Assembly: GCA_934277375.1 (NCBI GenBank)
Contig: CAKQTZ010000010.1
Location: 1 to 64,000 of the forward strand
DNA: 64,000 bases
Direction: 5' to 3'
Source: an uncultured Coprococcus sp.
GTDB lineage: Bacteria; Bacillota; Clostridia; Lachnospirales; Lachnospiraceae
Shown here: positions 45,614 to 59,554 of the stretch, one piece after another
Position numbering within the stretch: position 1 is the first letter of the stretch
Layout: each line of letters starts with the position of its first letter
The notes under the pieces: generated by a model
What the model saw: only the letters and a program-made list of their open reading frames with translations
Told to the model about the DNA's origin: nothing
Databases searched by the model: none
Program-made: the position numbers and the translations under genes

Positions 45614-46648
45614 ATGAAAAAACTATCAGATAGACAGAAAACACTTATAAAATGGTTGTGCGTTCTGGCACTTGTAGGTCTTATCATTTACGTATTCCGT
45701 GACATGGCAGGCCCTATACTGTCGCAGCTTGTAAAGACAAGCCCTGTGGTTGTGGCAGCCATTCTTGGAGCGACGCTTTTATATGGAGTGATAGAGAGCT
45801 GCATAACGTTTATCCTCATGCGACAGGTGGAGAACAATATGACATTTTTCGATGCAAATATTATGACGTATTTTGTGTCATTTTACAGGGTATCAACGCT
45901 TGGGAGCGGTACCATAGTGGCATCCACATTGTTCATGAAACACTGCGGAATACAGCCGTCGAAAGCGCTAGGTCTGTACTCTATTGATTATGCGATACAC
46001 AAGATGACCATATGTGTTATGGCGGTGGCATTGTTTCTTGCAAACAGAGAATATATGCTTGGAGTATTTGGCAAATACAGTTCATATGTTGTCCTTGGCG
46101 TTATAGCGACCATACTAATAACTATGGCGATAGTGCTCTTTGCGTGCTGGCCGCCGTTTCACAGATTTCTCAGATGGCTTCTTGAAAAAGCTGATGATTT
46201 GTTCAAAGGACGATTTGCAAAGCATATTGACAGTTTAAGTGAACAGACAGCCATGATGGAGGATGCCACCAGTGTTGTGCTTAAGAAACCGTGGCTTATA
46301 GTGGTAGTCATGCTGCTTGATATATGTAAGTTCGCGTGCTGGTTTGCCATACCTTATATAGTGTGTCACAACTTGTGTGATATGAATATCATCACGTCAA
46401 TAGGTATAACAGCCATGAGTGTCATGCTGGCGGCAGTCATTCCTATGCCTGGTGGGATCGGGTCAAGTGAGCTTGTTATGACAGCGATCTATTCGGGACT
46501 CGTGGGTTCTGCTGCAGCCGGAGCCATGGCACTTCTCTATAGATTTGCAACATTCATGTTCCCATTTATCATAGGCGCATTTACAGCCATATTCTTTAAG
46601 AGGTTCAAGAGATATAAGGCGGCACAGAATGAAAAACAGGGAATCTAG
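45614..46648 (+). CDS. UPF0104/LPG-synthase-like membrane protein (344 aa)
   Basis: Start at ATG 45614 after AAAGGG; the upstream extension is soluble and lacks a ribosome site. Eight or so transmembrane helices with the conserved FRVSTLGSGT-like (SFYRVSTLGSGTI) and PMPGGIGSSELVMTAIYSGL segments of the AglD/MprF flippase-like family. It lacks the C-terminal catalytic domain of MprF, so it is probably a lipid flippase or carrier. It is 122 bp upstream of the fused GTPase gene, with no functional link known. Confidence 0.85.
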   Translation: MKKLSDRQKTLIKWLCVLALVGLIIYVFRDMAGPILSQLVKTSPVVVAAILGATLLYGVIESCITFILMRQVENNMTFFDANIMTYFVSFYRVSTLGSGTIVASTLFMKHCGIQPSKALGLYSIDYAIHKMTICVMAVALFLANREYMLGVFGKYSSYVVLGVIATILITMAIVLFACWPPFHRFLRWLLEKADDLFKGRFAKHIDSLSEQTAMMEDATSVVLKKPWLIVVVMLLDICKFACWFAIPYIVCHNLCDMNIITSIGITAMSVMLAAVIPMPGGIGSSELVMTAIYSGLVGSAAAGAMALLYRFATFMFPFIIGAFTAIFFKRFKRYKAAQNEKQGI

Positions 46649-46770
46649 TATGGCGGATACAGACTCATAGCTGAACCGATAAATGGGTTTATAAAGAACC
46701 GATATATACCAATGGTTAGCAAGATGCGTGGCAGGTGATATATATCGGCTGGTGAAGGGAAAAGATACAT

Positions 46771-49572
46771 ATGAAGAACATAGTCGCGGGCATACTGGCC
46801 CACGTTGATTCAGGCAAGACCACACTCTCCGAGGCGATGCTCTACCAGACTGGAAGGATAAGAAAACTTGGACGTGTGGATCATCAGGATACATATCTTG
46901 ATACGGACCGTCAGGAAAAGGACAGGGGAATCACGATATTTTCCAAGCAGGCGGAGCTTACCTATGGTGATATGCATATAGCACTGCTTGACACTCCGGG
47001 ACATGTGGATTTTGGAACGGAGATGGAGAGGACACTGCAGGTTCTTGATTATGCGGTTCTGGTCATCAATGGCATGGACGGAGTGCAGAGCCATACGGAG
47101 ACTCTGTGGAAGCTGCTTGAGAGATATGAGATTCCTGTATTTATATTTGTAAATAAGATGGACATGACGGGGTATGACAGGGAGTACCTCATGGACAATA
47201 TCAGACACAGACTGAGCGATGGCTGTGTCGATTTTTTATGTGAAGATGCTGGTGAACACATAGCTATGTGCGATGAGAACATGCTGGAGAGATTCCTCGA
47301 GACTGGGGAAAACCGGGAAGATGACATAGCTAAGGCTGTGGCAGACAGAAAGCTGTTTCCTTGTTATTTTGGTTCAGCGCTTAAAAATGATGGTGTGGCT
47401 GAGCTGCTGGATGGAATGAACAGATATGTGACTGAGCCTCGGCGAACGGATGAATTCGGAGCCAGGGTATTTAAGATCGGCCGTGATGACAAGGGAGAGA
47501 GACTGACTTATATGAAGATCACAGGGGGAACCCTGAGACTAAAGGATGTAATCACGCTTATAGGCAGACAGGGCGAGGAAACACTTGAAAAGGTAAATCA
47601 GATAAGGGTATACTCCGGCGCAAAGTATGACATGGTGGATCATGTCACTGCGGGCTGTGTATGTGCTGTCCCGGGGCTGGTGAATACCTACGGCAGACAG
47701 GGAATAGGTGCCTGTCCGGATGGAGAGCTCCCAAGCCTGGAGCCGGTTCTCAGCTATAAGGTCATGTACCCGACAGATGTGGATGCGGTCACGATGGTGT
47801 CAAAGCTCAGACAGCTTGAGGAGGAGGATCCATTGCTTCAGGTGCAGTGGAATGAGGCAGCCGGTGAGATATACATCAAGGTCATGGGACAGGTGCAGCT
47901 GGAGGTCGTGGCGCAGATGGTCAGAGACAGATTTGGCATAGCCATCACGTACGGTCAGGGCAGAATATCATATAAGGAGACGATCGCAGCTCCGGTCATG
48001 GGAGTGGGACATTTTGAACCGCTCAGACACTATGCTGAAGTACATCTGCTGCTTGAACCTATGGAGAATGGCAGTGGTATGTGCTTTGACAGCATTTGCA
48101 GCGAGGATGTGCTGGACAAGAACTGGCAGAGATTGATACTGACTCATCTACAGGAAAGGGAATTCAGAGGGGTGCTGACGGGATCCCCGATCACGGATAT
48201 GAAGATAACTATAACCGCAGGCAGGGCACATCAGAAGCACACTGAGGGCGGTGATTTCAGACAGGCGACATACAGGGCTGTGAGACAGGGGCTTATGATG
48301 GCGGAAAGTGTATTGCTTGAACCTGTATATGCATTTAAAATAGAGGTACCGCAGGAGTATGCGGGCAGAGTGCTTGCTGACATAGTGAAGATGAGCGGCA
48401 GCATGGACGGACAGGAGATCACAGGCGAGATAACGGTTATCACTGGACATGCACCGGTATACACTATGAGAGAGTATTACAGTGAGCTCACGGCATTTTC
48501 CAGAGGTACAGGCAGGCTTCAGGTGGATATAGATGGCTATCAGCCGTGCCACAACACGGAAGAGGTTCTGGCTGAGAGACATTATGATCCTGAGCTTGAC
48601 AGGTTTAATCCATCATCATCGGTATTCTGTGCCCACGGTGCAGGTTATCTGGTCGATTGGTACGATGTGTATGAGAACATGCATGTGAAGGAGGATCCGG
48701 GATTTGAGATCTCAGGTCAGCTTGGCTACACGGATGATGGCGATGCTACGGATATTCCGGTGAACAGACCGGGAAAGAGAGTGTCGGATATGTCCATCAC
48801 GGACGAGGAACTCAGCGAGATATTTGCAAGGACATTTGGCGGTGATTACAAGGATAAGGATGTGGCGCTGAACGGAAGGTTCAGGAGAACCACGTCTGAG
48901 TATAAAGTAAATGGAACAGCAGCCGGTGGTGTGACAGAAGGCACGGCTGGGGGCGGCGCGTCTGCCGGTGCAGCAGACGGTATGGCAGGAGGTTCTTCAA
49001 GTTCGGGATATCGCGGAAATGGACAGTATAATAAGAGTCAGTCCAGAGACAGACAGCCAGGGAATGGGCCTCTTGTGGGCAGCAGGCCGGCCGACAGGGG
49101 AATAGCAACACCTGGAGCATTCAAGCGCAGAAATAGTGGCGAGGACTACGTTATAGTGGATGGCTACAACGTCATATTTGCGTGGGATACACTTCGGGAA
49201 CTGTCGGAGCACAACATAGACTCCGCGAGAGGAAAACTCATGGATATCCTGTCGAACTATCAGGGATATATGAACTGTCATCTGATAGTGGTATTTGACG
49301 GTTACAAGGTGAAGGACAACAAGGGCGAGAGATTCCCATATGACGATATAGAGGTTGTGTACACAAAAGAGGGCGAGACCGCAGATGCGCACATAGAAAA
49401 ACTCACACATGAGCTTGCGAGAAAGCACAAGGTCACTGTGGTCACATCGGACGGACTGGAGCAGATAGTCACCATGGGACAGGGCGCGATCCGCATGTCC
49501 TCACGGGACTTCAAGGCAGAGGTTGAGAGGGTGAACGAACATCTGAGAGATAATTATCTGAAAAATGATTGA
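46771..49572 (+). CDS. TetM/EF-G-like translational GTPase fused to a NYN (YacP/Rae1-like) ribonuclease domain (933 aa)
   Basis: G domain: AHVDSGKTTL (G1), EKDRGITI (switch I), LLDTPGHVDFG (G3), VNKMD (G4). Domains II-V follow to about residue 700, with the RPP-family marker FCAHGAGYLVDWYDV near 615. A Gly/Ala/Ser-rich linker spans about 711-785. From about 790 a NYN/PIN-like domain starts YVIVDGYNVIFAWD, with VVFDGYK, GETADAHIEKL and VVTSDGLEQIVTM supplying acidic residues. It matches YacP, known in Bacillus as the ribosome A-site endonuclease Rae1. The GTPase part resembles tetracycline-protection proteins, but resistance cannot be concluded. A ribosome-targeted RNase is the inference. Confidence 0.88.
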   Translation: MKNIVAGILAHVDSGKTTLSEAMLYQTGRIRKLGRVDHQDTYLDTDRQEKDRGITIFSKQAELTYGDMHIALLDTPGHVDFGTEMERTLQVLDYAVLVINGMDGVQSHTETLWKLLERYEIPVFIFVNKMDMTGYDREYLMDNIRHRLSDGCVDFLCEDAGEHIAMCDENMLERFLETGENREDDIAKAVADRKLFPCYFGSALKNDGVAELLDGMNRYVTEPRRTDEFGARVFKIGRDDKGERLTYMKITGGTLRLKDVITLIGRQGEETLEKVNQIRVYSGAKYDMVDHVTAGCVCAVPGLVNTYGRQGIGACPDGELPSLEPVLSYKVMYPTDVDAVTMVSKLRQLEEEDPLLQVQWNEAAGEIYIKVMGQVQLEVVAQMVRDRFGIAITYGQGRISYKETIAAPVMGVGHFEPLRHYAEVHLLLEPMENGSGMCFDSICSEDVLDKNWQRLILTHLQEREFRGVLTGSPITDMKITITAGRAHQKHTEGGDFRQATYRAVRQGLMMAESVLLEPVYAFKIEVPQEYAGRVLADIVKMSGSMDGQEITGEITVITGHAPVYTMREYYSELTAFSRGTGRLQVDIDGYQPCHNTEEVLAERHYDPELDRFNPSSSVFCAHGAGYLVDWYDVYENMHVKEDPGFEISGQLGYTDDGDATDIPVNRPGKRVSDMSITDEELSEIFARTFGGDYKDKDVALNGRFRRTTSEYKVNGTAAGGVTEGTAGGGASAGAADGMAGGSSSSGYRGNGQYNKSQSRDRQPGNGPLVGSRPADRGIATPGAFKRRNSGEDYVIVDGYNVIFAWDTLRELSEHNIDSARGKLMDILSNYQGYMNCHLIVVFDGYKVKDNKGERFPYDDIEVVYTKEGETADAHIEKLTHELARKHKVTVVTSDGLEQIVTMGQGAIRMSSRDFKAEVERVNEHLRDNYLKND

Positions 49573-49647
49573 TAAAATTTAATCAAAACAATTAAGATGA
49601 TATATTGATTATGGTTTATTTGACAGATACTTAGAAGAAGGTTAAAA

Positions 49648-49678
49648 GGTTTGTCAGGGCAAAATTGCCCGACGAACC
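49648..49678 (+). terminator. Hairpin after the fused GTPase gene
   Basis: GGTTTGTCAGGGCA pairs with TGCCCGACGAACC around AAAT. No T-run follows, so termination is uncertain. Confidence 0.45.
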
Positions 49679-49720
49679 ATACATAATTACGGAGAACAGC
49701 GAGGCTTAACAGTGTATATA

Positions 49721-51392
<1,672 letters not shown>

Positions 51393-51494
51393 TATGGTTG
51401 CCGTTATGCCAATTATTATCTATAATAATACATAGAAATTGTGATTATTTCTTGCGAAGAATGCGTTTGGAGAGGCGTGTACAGAGGAGGAAAT

Positions 51495-51764
51495 ATGAAC
51501 AGAAAAGGTTTAGAAGAACGATCAATAAAAGACAATTTTGTGTTTGGTGCGGTTATGCAGAATCCAAGAAAGTGCAAATCCTTACTGGAGTGTATACTTG
51601 GAATAAAGATACGTAAGATAAAATATCCGGAATTGGAAAAGACTATAGACAAGGCTATAGGCGCAAAAAGTGTGAGACTTGGCGATGATACAGTAAAAAT
51701 AATACTGAACACAAAGGGCACAATGGATGATGAGGAGATTGCAGAGATTGTTATGGACTGGTAA
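51495..51764 (+). pseudogene. Remnant of an Rpn-family nuclease with an in-frame internal deletion (89 aa)
   Basis: ATG 51495 after AGAGGAGG. The N-terminus SIKDNFVFGAVMQNPRKC, then LLECILGIKIRKI and YPELEKTID, is typical of the start of Rpn/PD-(D/E)XK proteins. After AKSVRL it jumps to DDTVKIILNTKGTMDDEE, a sequence expected about 100 residues further on. The catalytic centre is gone. It ends at MDW and stop, 22 bp before the kinase gene. It may be translated but not as a nuclease. Confidence 0.65.
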
Positions 51765-51786
51765 ATGAGAAAAACAGGAGGGACTT

Positions 51787-54212
<2,426 letters not shown>

Positions 54213-54356
54213 TCTGTAGTTGAGTAAAAAGCACTGGGAGACTGGTTGAGAGTTGCTTGAGAGTTATTGGAATCGGCTAGATGAAGTCAGATTATCTCAA
54301 ATGATAGTGAAGATAAGAGAATAGATACAAAATTCTCACAAAATTAGGAAATTACA

Positions 54357-54403
54357 GCCCCAAGGATACAAAATTTTGAAAATGGTATCCTTGGGGATAT
54401 TTT
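54357..54403 (+). terminator. Terminator after the GH1 gene
   Basis: GCCCCAAGGATAC and GTATCCTTGGGG pair around an A/T-rich loop, followed by ATATTTTA. Confidence 0.88.
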
Positions 54404-54454
54404 ATGGTTGAGACGAATCTATTCGCAAATGAACTTGCACGCGGAAAAAAGTCC

Positions 54455-54482
54455 TTGCATTAATTTTTTTATGTGCTATACT
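54455..54482 (+). promoter_or_regulatory. Probable promoter of the aldolase-like gene
   Basis: TTGCAT, 16 bp, TATACT. A long, A-rich, probably untranslated leader of about 165 bases follows to the start at 54651; nothing else is seen in it. Confidence 0.6.
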
Positions 54483-54650
54483 AAACAAAGTCACTAACAT
54501 ACACCAACGCGTTAAAGTGACGTAAGTTTAAACTGAGAAAAACTGGGGAAATGTCTATAAGATACAAATTGGAAAACAGATTTGTAGAAAATAAACTCAG
54601 AAATATCAGAGAGAAAAACAAAACAAAAAAACAAGAAGGAGGACACTATT

Positions 54651-55625
54651 ATGATAGGCGGAGATTTGATCACCTACAGACCTGACATTCAGGTACTTGA
54701 CGCAACAATAAGAGATGGAGGACTTGTCAATGACTTCTATTTTACTGACGAGTTTATAAGAGCCCTCTATGAAGCGAACATCAAGGCGGGGGTTGATTAT
54801 ATGGAATTCGGCTATAAGGCCTCCAAGGAAATGTTTGATGTGAACAAATTCGGCAAATGGAAGTTCTGTAACGAGGAGGATATAAGAGCCATCGTCGGAG
54901 AGAACAATACAGATCTGAAGATCTCAGTTATGGCTGATGTCGGAAGATGCGACTACAAGAAGGACATAATCGACAGGGCCGACAGTGTCATCGATCTGGT
55001 GAGAGTTGCAACATATATCAACACCATGCCGGCAGCCATAGAGATGATCGAGGATGCACATGCAAAGGGATATGAGACAACATGCAACATCATGGCGGTT
55101 TCAAAGGATCAGGAGTCGGATATAGATCTTGCCCTTGAGATGCTTGGCAAGAGCAATGTAGATGGAATATACATTGTTGACAGCTACGGTTCACTGTACC
55201 CTGAGCAGATCAAGAAGCTCGCGGAGAAATATGTCGCAGTTGGAGAGAAGTATGGCAAGAAGATAGGAATACATGCACACGACAACTTAAAGCTTGCCTA
55301 TGCCAACACAGTTGAGGCAATGAGGAGTGGTGCGAGCATGCTCGATGGAACTGTAAGCTGTATGGGCAGAGGCGCAGGAAATTGTGCACTTGAGCTTCTT
55401 CTTGGATTCCTCAGAAATCCAAAGTACAACCTGTACCACATACTGAAGTTCATAGAGCAGTACATGGTTCCGCTCAAGGCAAAGGGAGATGCAGTATGGG
55501 GCTATGATGTGCCATACATGCTGACCGGAATGCTGAATCAGCACCCAAGGGATGCCATTGATTTCATCAAGAATGAAAGACACGATTATGCAGATATGTA
55601 CAGCTACCTTATGTACAGAGAGTAG
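54651..55625 (+). CDS. DRE-TIM metallolyase-like aldolase (324 aa)
   Basis: The DRE-TIM signature is present as LDATIRDGGLVND (residues about 17-29). Metal ligands are in GIHAHDNLKLAYAN (near 208), and the GRGAGN turn is near 240. This places it with HMG-CoA lyase, 4-hydroxy-2-oxovalerate aldolase and isopropylmalate/homocitrate synthases, but it lacks their C-terminal domains. AGAAGGAGG precedes ATG 54651. It is monocistronic with its own promoter. The substrate cannot be predicted. Such stand-alone aldolases also occur in surface-sugar loci. Confidence 0.8.
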   Translation: MIGGDLITYRPDIQVLDATIRDGGLVNDFYFTDEFIRALYEANIKAGVDYMEFGYKASKEMFDVNKFGKWKFCNEEDIRAIVGENNTDLKISVMADVGRCDYKKDIIDRADSVIDLVRVATYINTMPAAIEMIEDAHAKGYETTCNIMAVSKDQESDIDLALEMLGKSNVDGIYIVDSYGSLYPEQIKKLAEKYVAVGEKYGKKIGIHAHDNLKLAYANTVEAMRSGASMLDGTVSCMGRGAGNCALELLLGFLRNPKYNLYHILKFIEQYMVPLKAKGDAVWGYDVPYMLTGMLNQHPRDAIDFIKNERHDYADMYSYLMYRE

Positions 55626-55822
55626 CCAGCTGCTAAGAATGTATGCCATACAGTGAGTAACCAGTTGCTGCGAATGTATACAATACAGAGAGGGAACAAA
55701 TGTCTTGATATATGTCATGGCAATAGCTTATAATAAGTGTTGATACAGTATTTAACATAAAACAAAATAATATACATATTGTGGGTTGGACACAGGTAAT
55801 GGTGTTCAAGATAAAGGGGAGG

Positions 55823-55870
55823 ACTCCTGGTGTCAGTTATCGCTGGCATCAGGAGTTTTTCTTCTTTTTT
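55823..55870 (+). terminator. Terminator upstream of the oxidoreductase gene
   Basis: ACTCCTGGTG and CATCAGGAGT pair (one G-U), then TTTTTCTTCTTTTTTT. It would end transcription from upstream, or act as a leader attenuator for the next gene. Confidence 0.75.
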
Positions 55871-55997
55871 TCGGGCTGTGTGTTATAATCGGATGTGTAG
55901 TGTCAAATTTGTCAAAAACAACCAGAGAAATACTTGGGAAGATTGCTATATGCAGCGACAGCACTTGAAACATATAGAAATAACAGGAGGACAGCAC

Positions 55998-56966
55998 GTG
56001 AATATAGGAATATTGGGCGCAGGCAAGATTGCCGGTGTTATGGCAGATACGATAAATAAGATGGCTGATGTAGAATTGTATGCGGTAGGTTCAAGAACTT
56101 TGGAAAAGGCAAATGCATTTGCCAGGGAATTTGATATAGATAAGGCTTATGGAAGTTATGAAGAACTGGTCGGTGACGACGCGATAGATCTTATATATAT
56201 TGCAACGCCGCATTCGCATCACTATGAGCATATGAAGCTCTGCATAGAACATGGAAGAAATGTACTCTGCGAGAAAGCATTTACCTACGATGCTGCGCAG
56301 GCTGAGAAGATCGCAGCTCTGGCAGCGGAGAAGAAGGTGTATGTGGCTGAGGCAATATGGACGAGGTATATGCCGTCCAGACAGATAATAAATGAAATTT
56401 TGGAATCAGGTGTGATAGGGGATATCAGGACAATGACCTGCAATCTGTCCTATCCGATATCAAAGATAGAGCGTCTGATCAGACCAGAACTGGCAGGAGG
56501 TGCCCTTTTAGACGTGGGAGTTTATGGGCTGAACTTCATTGTCATGCATATGGGTAAGGAGATCTCAGCTATCGAATCGTCTGTCGTGATGCATGAGACC
56601 GGGGTAGACGGACAGGAGAGCATAACAGTCAAATACGAAGACGGAAGGATGGCAGTGACGACCCACAGCATATATGGCAGATCGGACAGAAAAGGAATCT
56701 TCTATGGCGAGAAGGGATATATGATAGTCAATAATATAAATAATCCGCAGGGGATAGATGTGTTCGACTGTGAGGACAGGCTTATCAGACACGTGGATGT
56801 ACCGGAACAGATAAGTGGTTATGAGTATGAGATCATGGAAAGTCTGGATATGATCAGACAGGGGCGTACGCAGAGTGAGTCGATGCCTATGTCTGAGTCG
56901 ATATATATGATGAAGCTTATGGATGATATTAGAAAAGAGTGGGATGGAGCATTAAAAAGATTGTAA
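55998..56966 (+). CDS. Gfo/Idh/MocA-family oxidoreductase (322 aa)
   Basis: GTG start at 55998, 7 bp after AGGAGG (55985-55990); the longer open frame upstream covers a terminator. Rossmann fold NIGILGAGKIAGVMADTI, then the family EKAF (normally EKP) motif in VLCEKAFTYDA (near 93) and LLDVGVYGLNF (near 175), which contains the second conserved helix. It resembles trans-dihydrodiol or glucose-fructose oxidoreductase-like enzymes. NAD(P)-dependent oxidation of a sugar or cyclitol is likely. No clear operon partner. Confidence 0.88.
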   Translation: MNIGILGAGKIAGVMADTINKMADVELYAVGSRTLEKANAFAREFDIDKAYGSYEELVGDDAIDLIYIATPHSHHYEHMKLCIEHGRNVLCEKAFTYDAAQAEKIAALAAEKKVYVAEAIWTRYMPSRQIINEILESGVIGDIRTMTCNLSYPISKIERLIRPELAGGALLDVGVYGLNFIVMHMGKEISAIESSVVMHETGVDGQESITVKYEDGRMAVTTHSIYGRSDRKGIFYGEKGYMIVNNINNPQGIDVFDCEDRLIRHVDVPEQISGYEYEIMESLDMIRQGRTQSESMPMSESIYMMKLMDDIRKEWDGALKRL

Positions 56967-57127
56967 AAATCCGAATAATATAAAGTCCAAAGAACTTGAA
57001 AATATGCCGGCGTCATTTATACTATTTTATTAGATTATATTTTGCTCTAAGAGTGAATTAAGATTAAGATAGCAGATGAGAAAAAGAGAATTTAACAAGA
57101 CTGTATGATGAAAGAGGGAGGTATTGT

Positions 57128-57646
57128 ATGCGGGAGATGCGGAGAAGTGACAGGATGATAACAGATCGTGAAGAGATAGTGGATGTACTTGATTCGTGCA
57201 AGGTGTTTCGTGTGGCGGTGCACGATGAAGAGGGAATGTACATAGTTCCGCTGAATTTCGGCTATACCTACGAAGAGGATGTCCTGAAGCTTTACTTCCA
57301 CTCTGCCGGCGAGGGCAGGAAGGTGGATGCTTTGGCAGCAGATCCGAAGGTTGCCATAGAGATGGACACGGATCATTATCTGGTCGAGGGACCAAATGCA
57401 TGCAGCTTCGGTTATCTCTACAGCAGTATCATGGGAAATGGCACAGCCAGAAAGCTCACAGATCCGGAGGAGAAGTGTGCGGCGCTTAATTGCCTCATGA
57501 ATCATCAGCTCATGAGAAATACTGATAATATGAGGTCATTTGACAAGATAGAGAAGAAGAAATACAACTACTCAGACCAGATGCTTGCAGCGGTAAATGT
57601 GTATGAGATAGTAGTGGAGAGCTTCACATGTAAGTCCAGAAGATAA
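57128..57646 (+). CDS. Pyridoxamine-5'-phosphate-oxidase-fold (NimA-like) flavoprotein (172 aa)
   Basis: Split-barrel FMN-binding fold: MREMRRSDRMITDREEI start, FRVAVHDEEGMYIVPLNFGYT strand pair, then FHSAGEGRKVDAL and VAIEMD. The family includes NimA nitroimidazole reductases and many redox proteins of unknown substrate, so drug resistance should not be assumed. AGAGGGAGG before ATG 57128. Monocistronic, upstream of gltX by 183 bp. Confidence 0.9.
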   Translation: MREMRRSDRMITDREEIVDVLDSCKVFRVAVHDEEGMYIVPLNFGYTYEEDVLKLYFHSAGEGRKVDALAADPKVAIEMDTDHYLVEGPNACSFGYLYSSIMGNGTARKLTDPEEKCAALNCLMNHQLMRNTDNMRSFDKIEKKKYNYSDQMLAAVNVYEIVVESFTCKSRR

Positions 57647-57829
57647 GCATACGGAATAAATCATCCTGATAGTTTAAAGAATTGACGAAGATCGTATAAC
57701 AACTTATAATCAGACAGGATATAGTACAAATGGAGTATATATATTGTTTCGCAGTACAGTTCAGATGGTGCGGGATATTTAGAAGATTTTTAACCATGAA
57801 GTAATTAGGTAGAAAGGTGAAAACAGGAG

Positions 57830-59506
57830 ATGGATTACAACAAATTAGCTGATTTGATATTTGCAGATATAACAGATACAGTGGATGATCTTGAGAAGAG
57901 ATTCCCTGAGAGAGATCTTCCGGAGGGAGCAAGGGTGACAAGATTTGCGCCAAGCCCTACAGGATACATGCACATCGGCGGACTGTATGCTGCCATGATC
58001 TCAAGAAAGCTTGCAAAGCAGAGCGGTGGCGTGTTCTACCTCAGAATAGAGGATACCGATAGGAAGAGAGAGCTTGAGGACGGTGTAAATGAGATCATCA
58101 ATTCGCTGAAGAAGTTTGATCTTGGATTTGACGAGGGACCATTTGAGGGCGGCGAGACCATATATGGTCCATATAAGCAGAGCGAGAGAAAAGAGATATA
58201 TCAGACCTGTGTCAAGAAACTTATGCAGGAGGGATATGCATATCCTGACTTTACAACAGCCGAGGAGCTTGACGAGATCAGGGCAAAGCAGGAGGCTGCA
58301 AAGGTTGACATAGGATATTACGGTGAGTATGCGGTTGGAAGAAACCTGACATATGAGCAGATAGAGGAGAAGCTTGCTGCGGGCGAGCCTTATGTTGTGA
58401 GACTCAAGAGTCCGGGTGAGGCAGGAAAGACTGTTATCTACAGTGATCCTATCAGGGGCAAGATTGAGATGCCTGAGAATATCATGGATGTGGTACTTCT
58501 GAAGTCAGATGGAATACCTACATACCATTTTGCACATGCAGTTGACGATCACTTCATGAGGACAAATCTTGTCATCAGAGGTGACGAGTGGCTTGCGTCA
58601 TATCCACTTCACAAGCAGCTCTTTGACCTGTGCGGATTTGCACTTCCAAAGTATGCGCATATCGCACCTATCATGAAGCTTGAGGTCACTGTGGACGAGG
58701 AGGGCGAGCACCAGCGAAAGAGAAAACTCAGCAAGAGAAAGGATCCGGAGGCTGCGGTTGGCTTCTATGCAGAGCAGGGCTTTCCATCAGTCAGCGTGCT
58801 TGAGTACCTTATGACAATAGCAAACTCCAACTACGAGGAGTGGCATGCAGCCCATGCGGACAAGACGATAGACGACTTCACACTTTCACTCAAGAAGATG
58901 CCTGTCAGCGGTGCGCTTTTTGATATGGTGAAGCTCAACGATGTCAGCAAGGAGATGATCTCAAAGCTCACAGTCGAGGAGTGCTACGACCTCATCATGG
59001 AGTGGGCAAAGGAGCATGACGAGAATATATATACATTTGGCACACAGGACAAGGATGGCTTCATGAAGACCATCAACCTGTGGAAGATGTCAGGCAAGAA
59101 GGTCCGCAAGGACGTCGGCAAATGGTCAGATCTGCGCGCGATGTTCGGTTATCTGTACACACCTGAGGACGAGCTGGATCTCCAGTATGAGATAGACGAG
59201 AAGTACACACCGGAGATGATCACAGAGATCATCGAGGAGTACAAGAGGGATCTCTTCCTTGACTCAGAGGACTGGTTCTCAAGCATGAAGGTCATGGGCG
59301 AGAAGATCGGCTACTGTCCAAATGTCAAGGAGTACAAGCAGAATCCTGACGGATACAAGGGAAGTATCACAGATGTATGTACTATAGTCAGAGTTGCCAT
59401 CACAGGCAAGCAGAACTCACCTGATCTGTTCACCATCATGAACGTGATTGGAAAAGACAAGACCATGGGCAGACTGGACAAGTTCCTTGCGTGGGTGAAT
59501 AGATAG
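57830..59506 (+). CDS. gltX: Glutamyl-tRNA synthetase (558 aa)
   Basis: Class I synthetase: ARVTRFAPSPTGYMHIGGLY has the HIGH-type motif HIGG, followed by FYLRIEDTDRKRE, and the KMSKS loop is RKRKLSKRKDPEA (near residue 302). The C-terminal helical anticodon-binding region is complete. Length is longer than the common 470-500, which is seen in clostridial forms. Charges tRNA-Glu, possibly also tRNA-Gln (non-discriminating); no glnS seen here. Start codon ATG follows AACAGGAG. Confidence 0.95.
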   Translation: MDYNKLADLIFADITDTVDDLEKRFPERDLPEGARVTRFAPSPTGYMHIGGLYAAMISRKLAKQSGGVFYLRIEDTDRKRELEDGVNEIINSLKKFDLGFDEGPFEGGETIYGPYKQSERKEIYQTCVKKLMQEGYAYPDFTTAEELDEIRAKQEAAKVDIGYYGEYAVGRNLTYEQIEEKLAAGEPYVVRLKSPGEAGKTVIYSDPIRGKIEMPENIMDVVLLKSDGIPTYHFAHAVDDHFMRTNLVIRGDEWLASYPLHKQLFDLCGFALPKYAHIAPIMKLEVTVDEEGEHQRKRKLSKRKDPEAAVGFYAEQGFPSVSVLEYLMTIANSNYEEWHAAHADKTIDDFTLSLKKMPVSGALFDMVKLNDVSKEMISKLTVEECYDLIMEWAKEHDENIYTFGTQDKDGFMKTINLWKMSGKKVRKDVGKWSDLRAMFGYLYTPEDELDLQYEIDEKYTPEMITEIIEEYKRDLFLDSEDWFSSMKVMGEKIGYCPNVKEYKQNPDGYKGSITDVCTIVRVAITGKQNSPDLFTIMNVIGKDKTMGRLDKFLAWVNR

Positions 59507-59554
59507 GATATATCAATTGGCTGCGAACATTAAGTTGGCACAGTCTGTATCGTG

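Noticed and set aside
46771..49572. Calling the fused GTPase a tetracycline-resistance gene
   Set aside because: Similarity to TetM is at family level; key resistance residues cannot be confirmed by eye and the NYN fusion suggests a housekeeping ribosome role.
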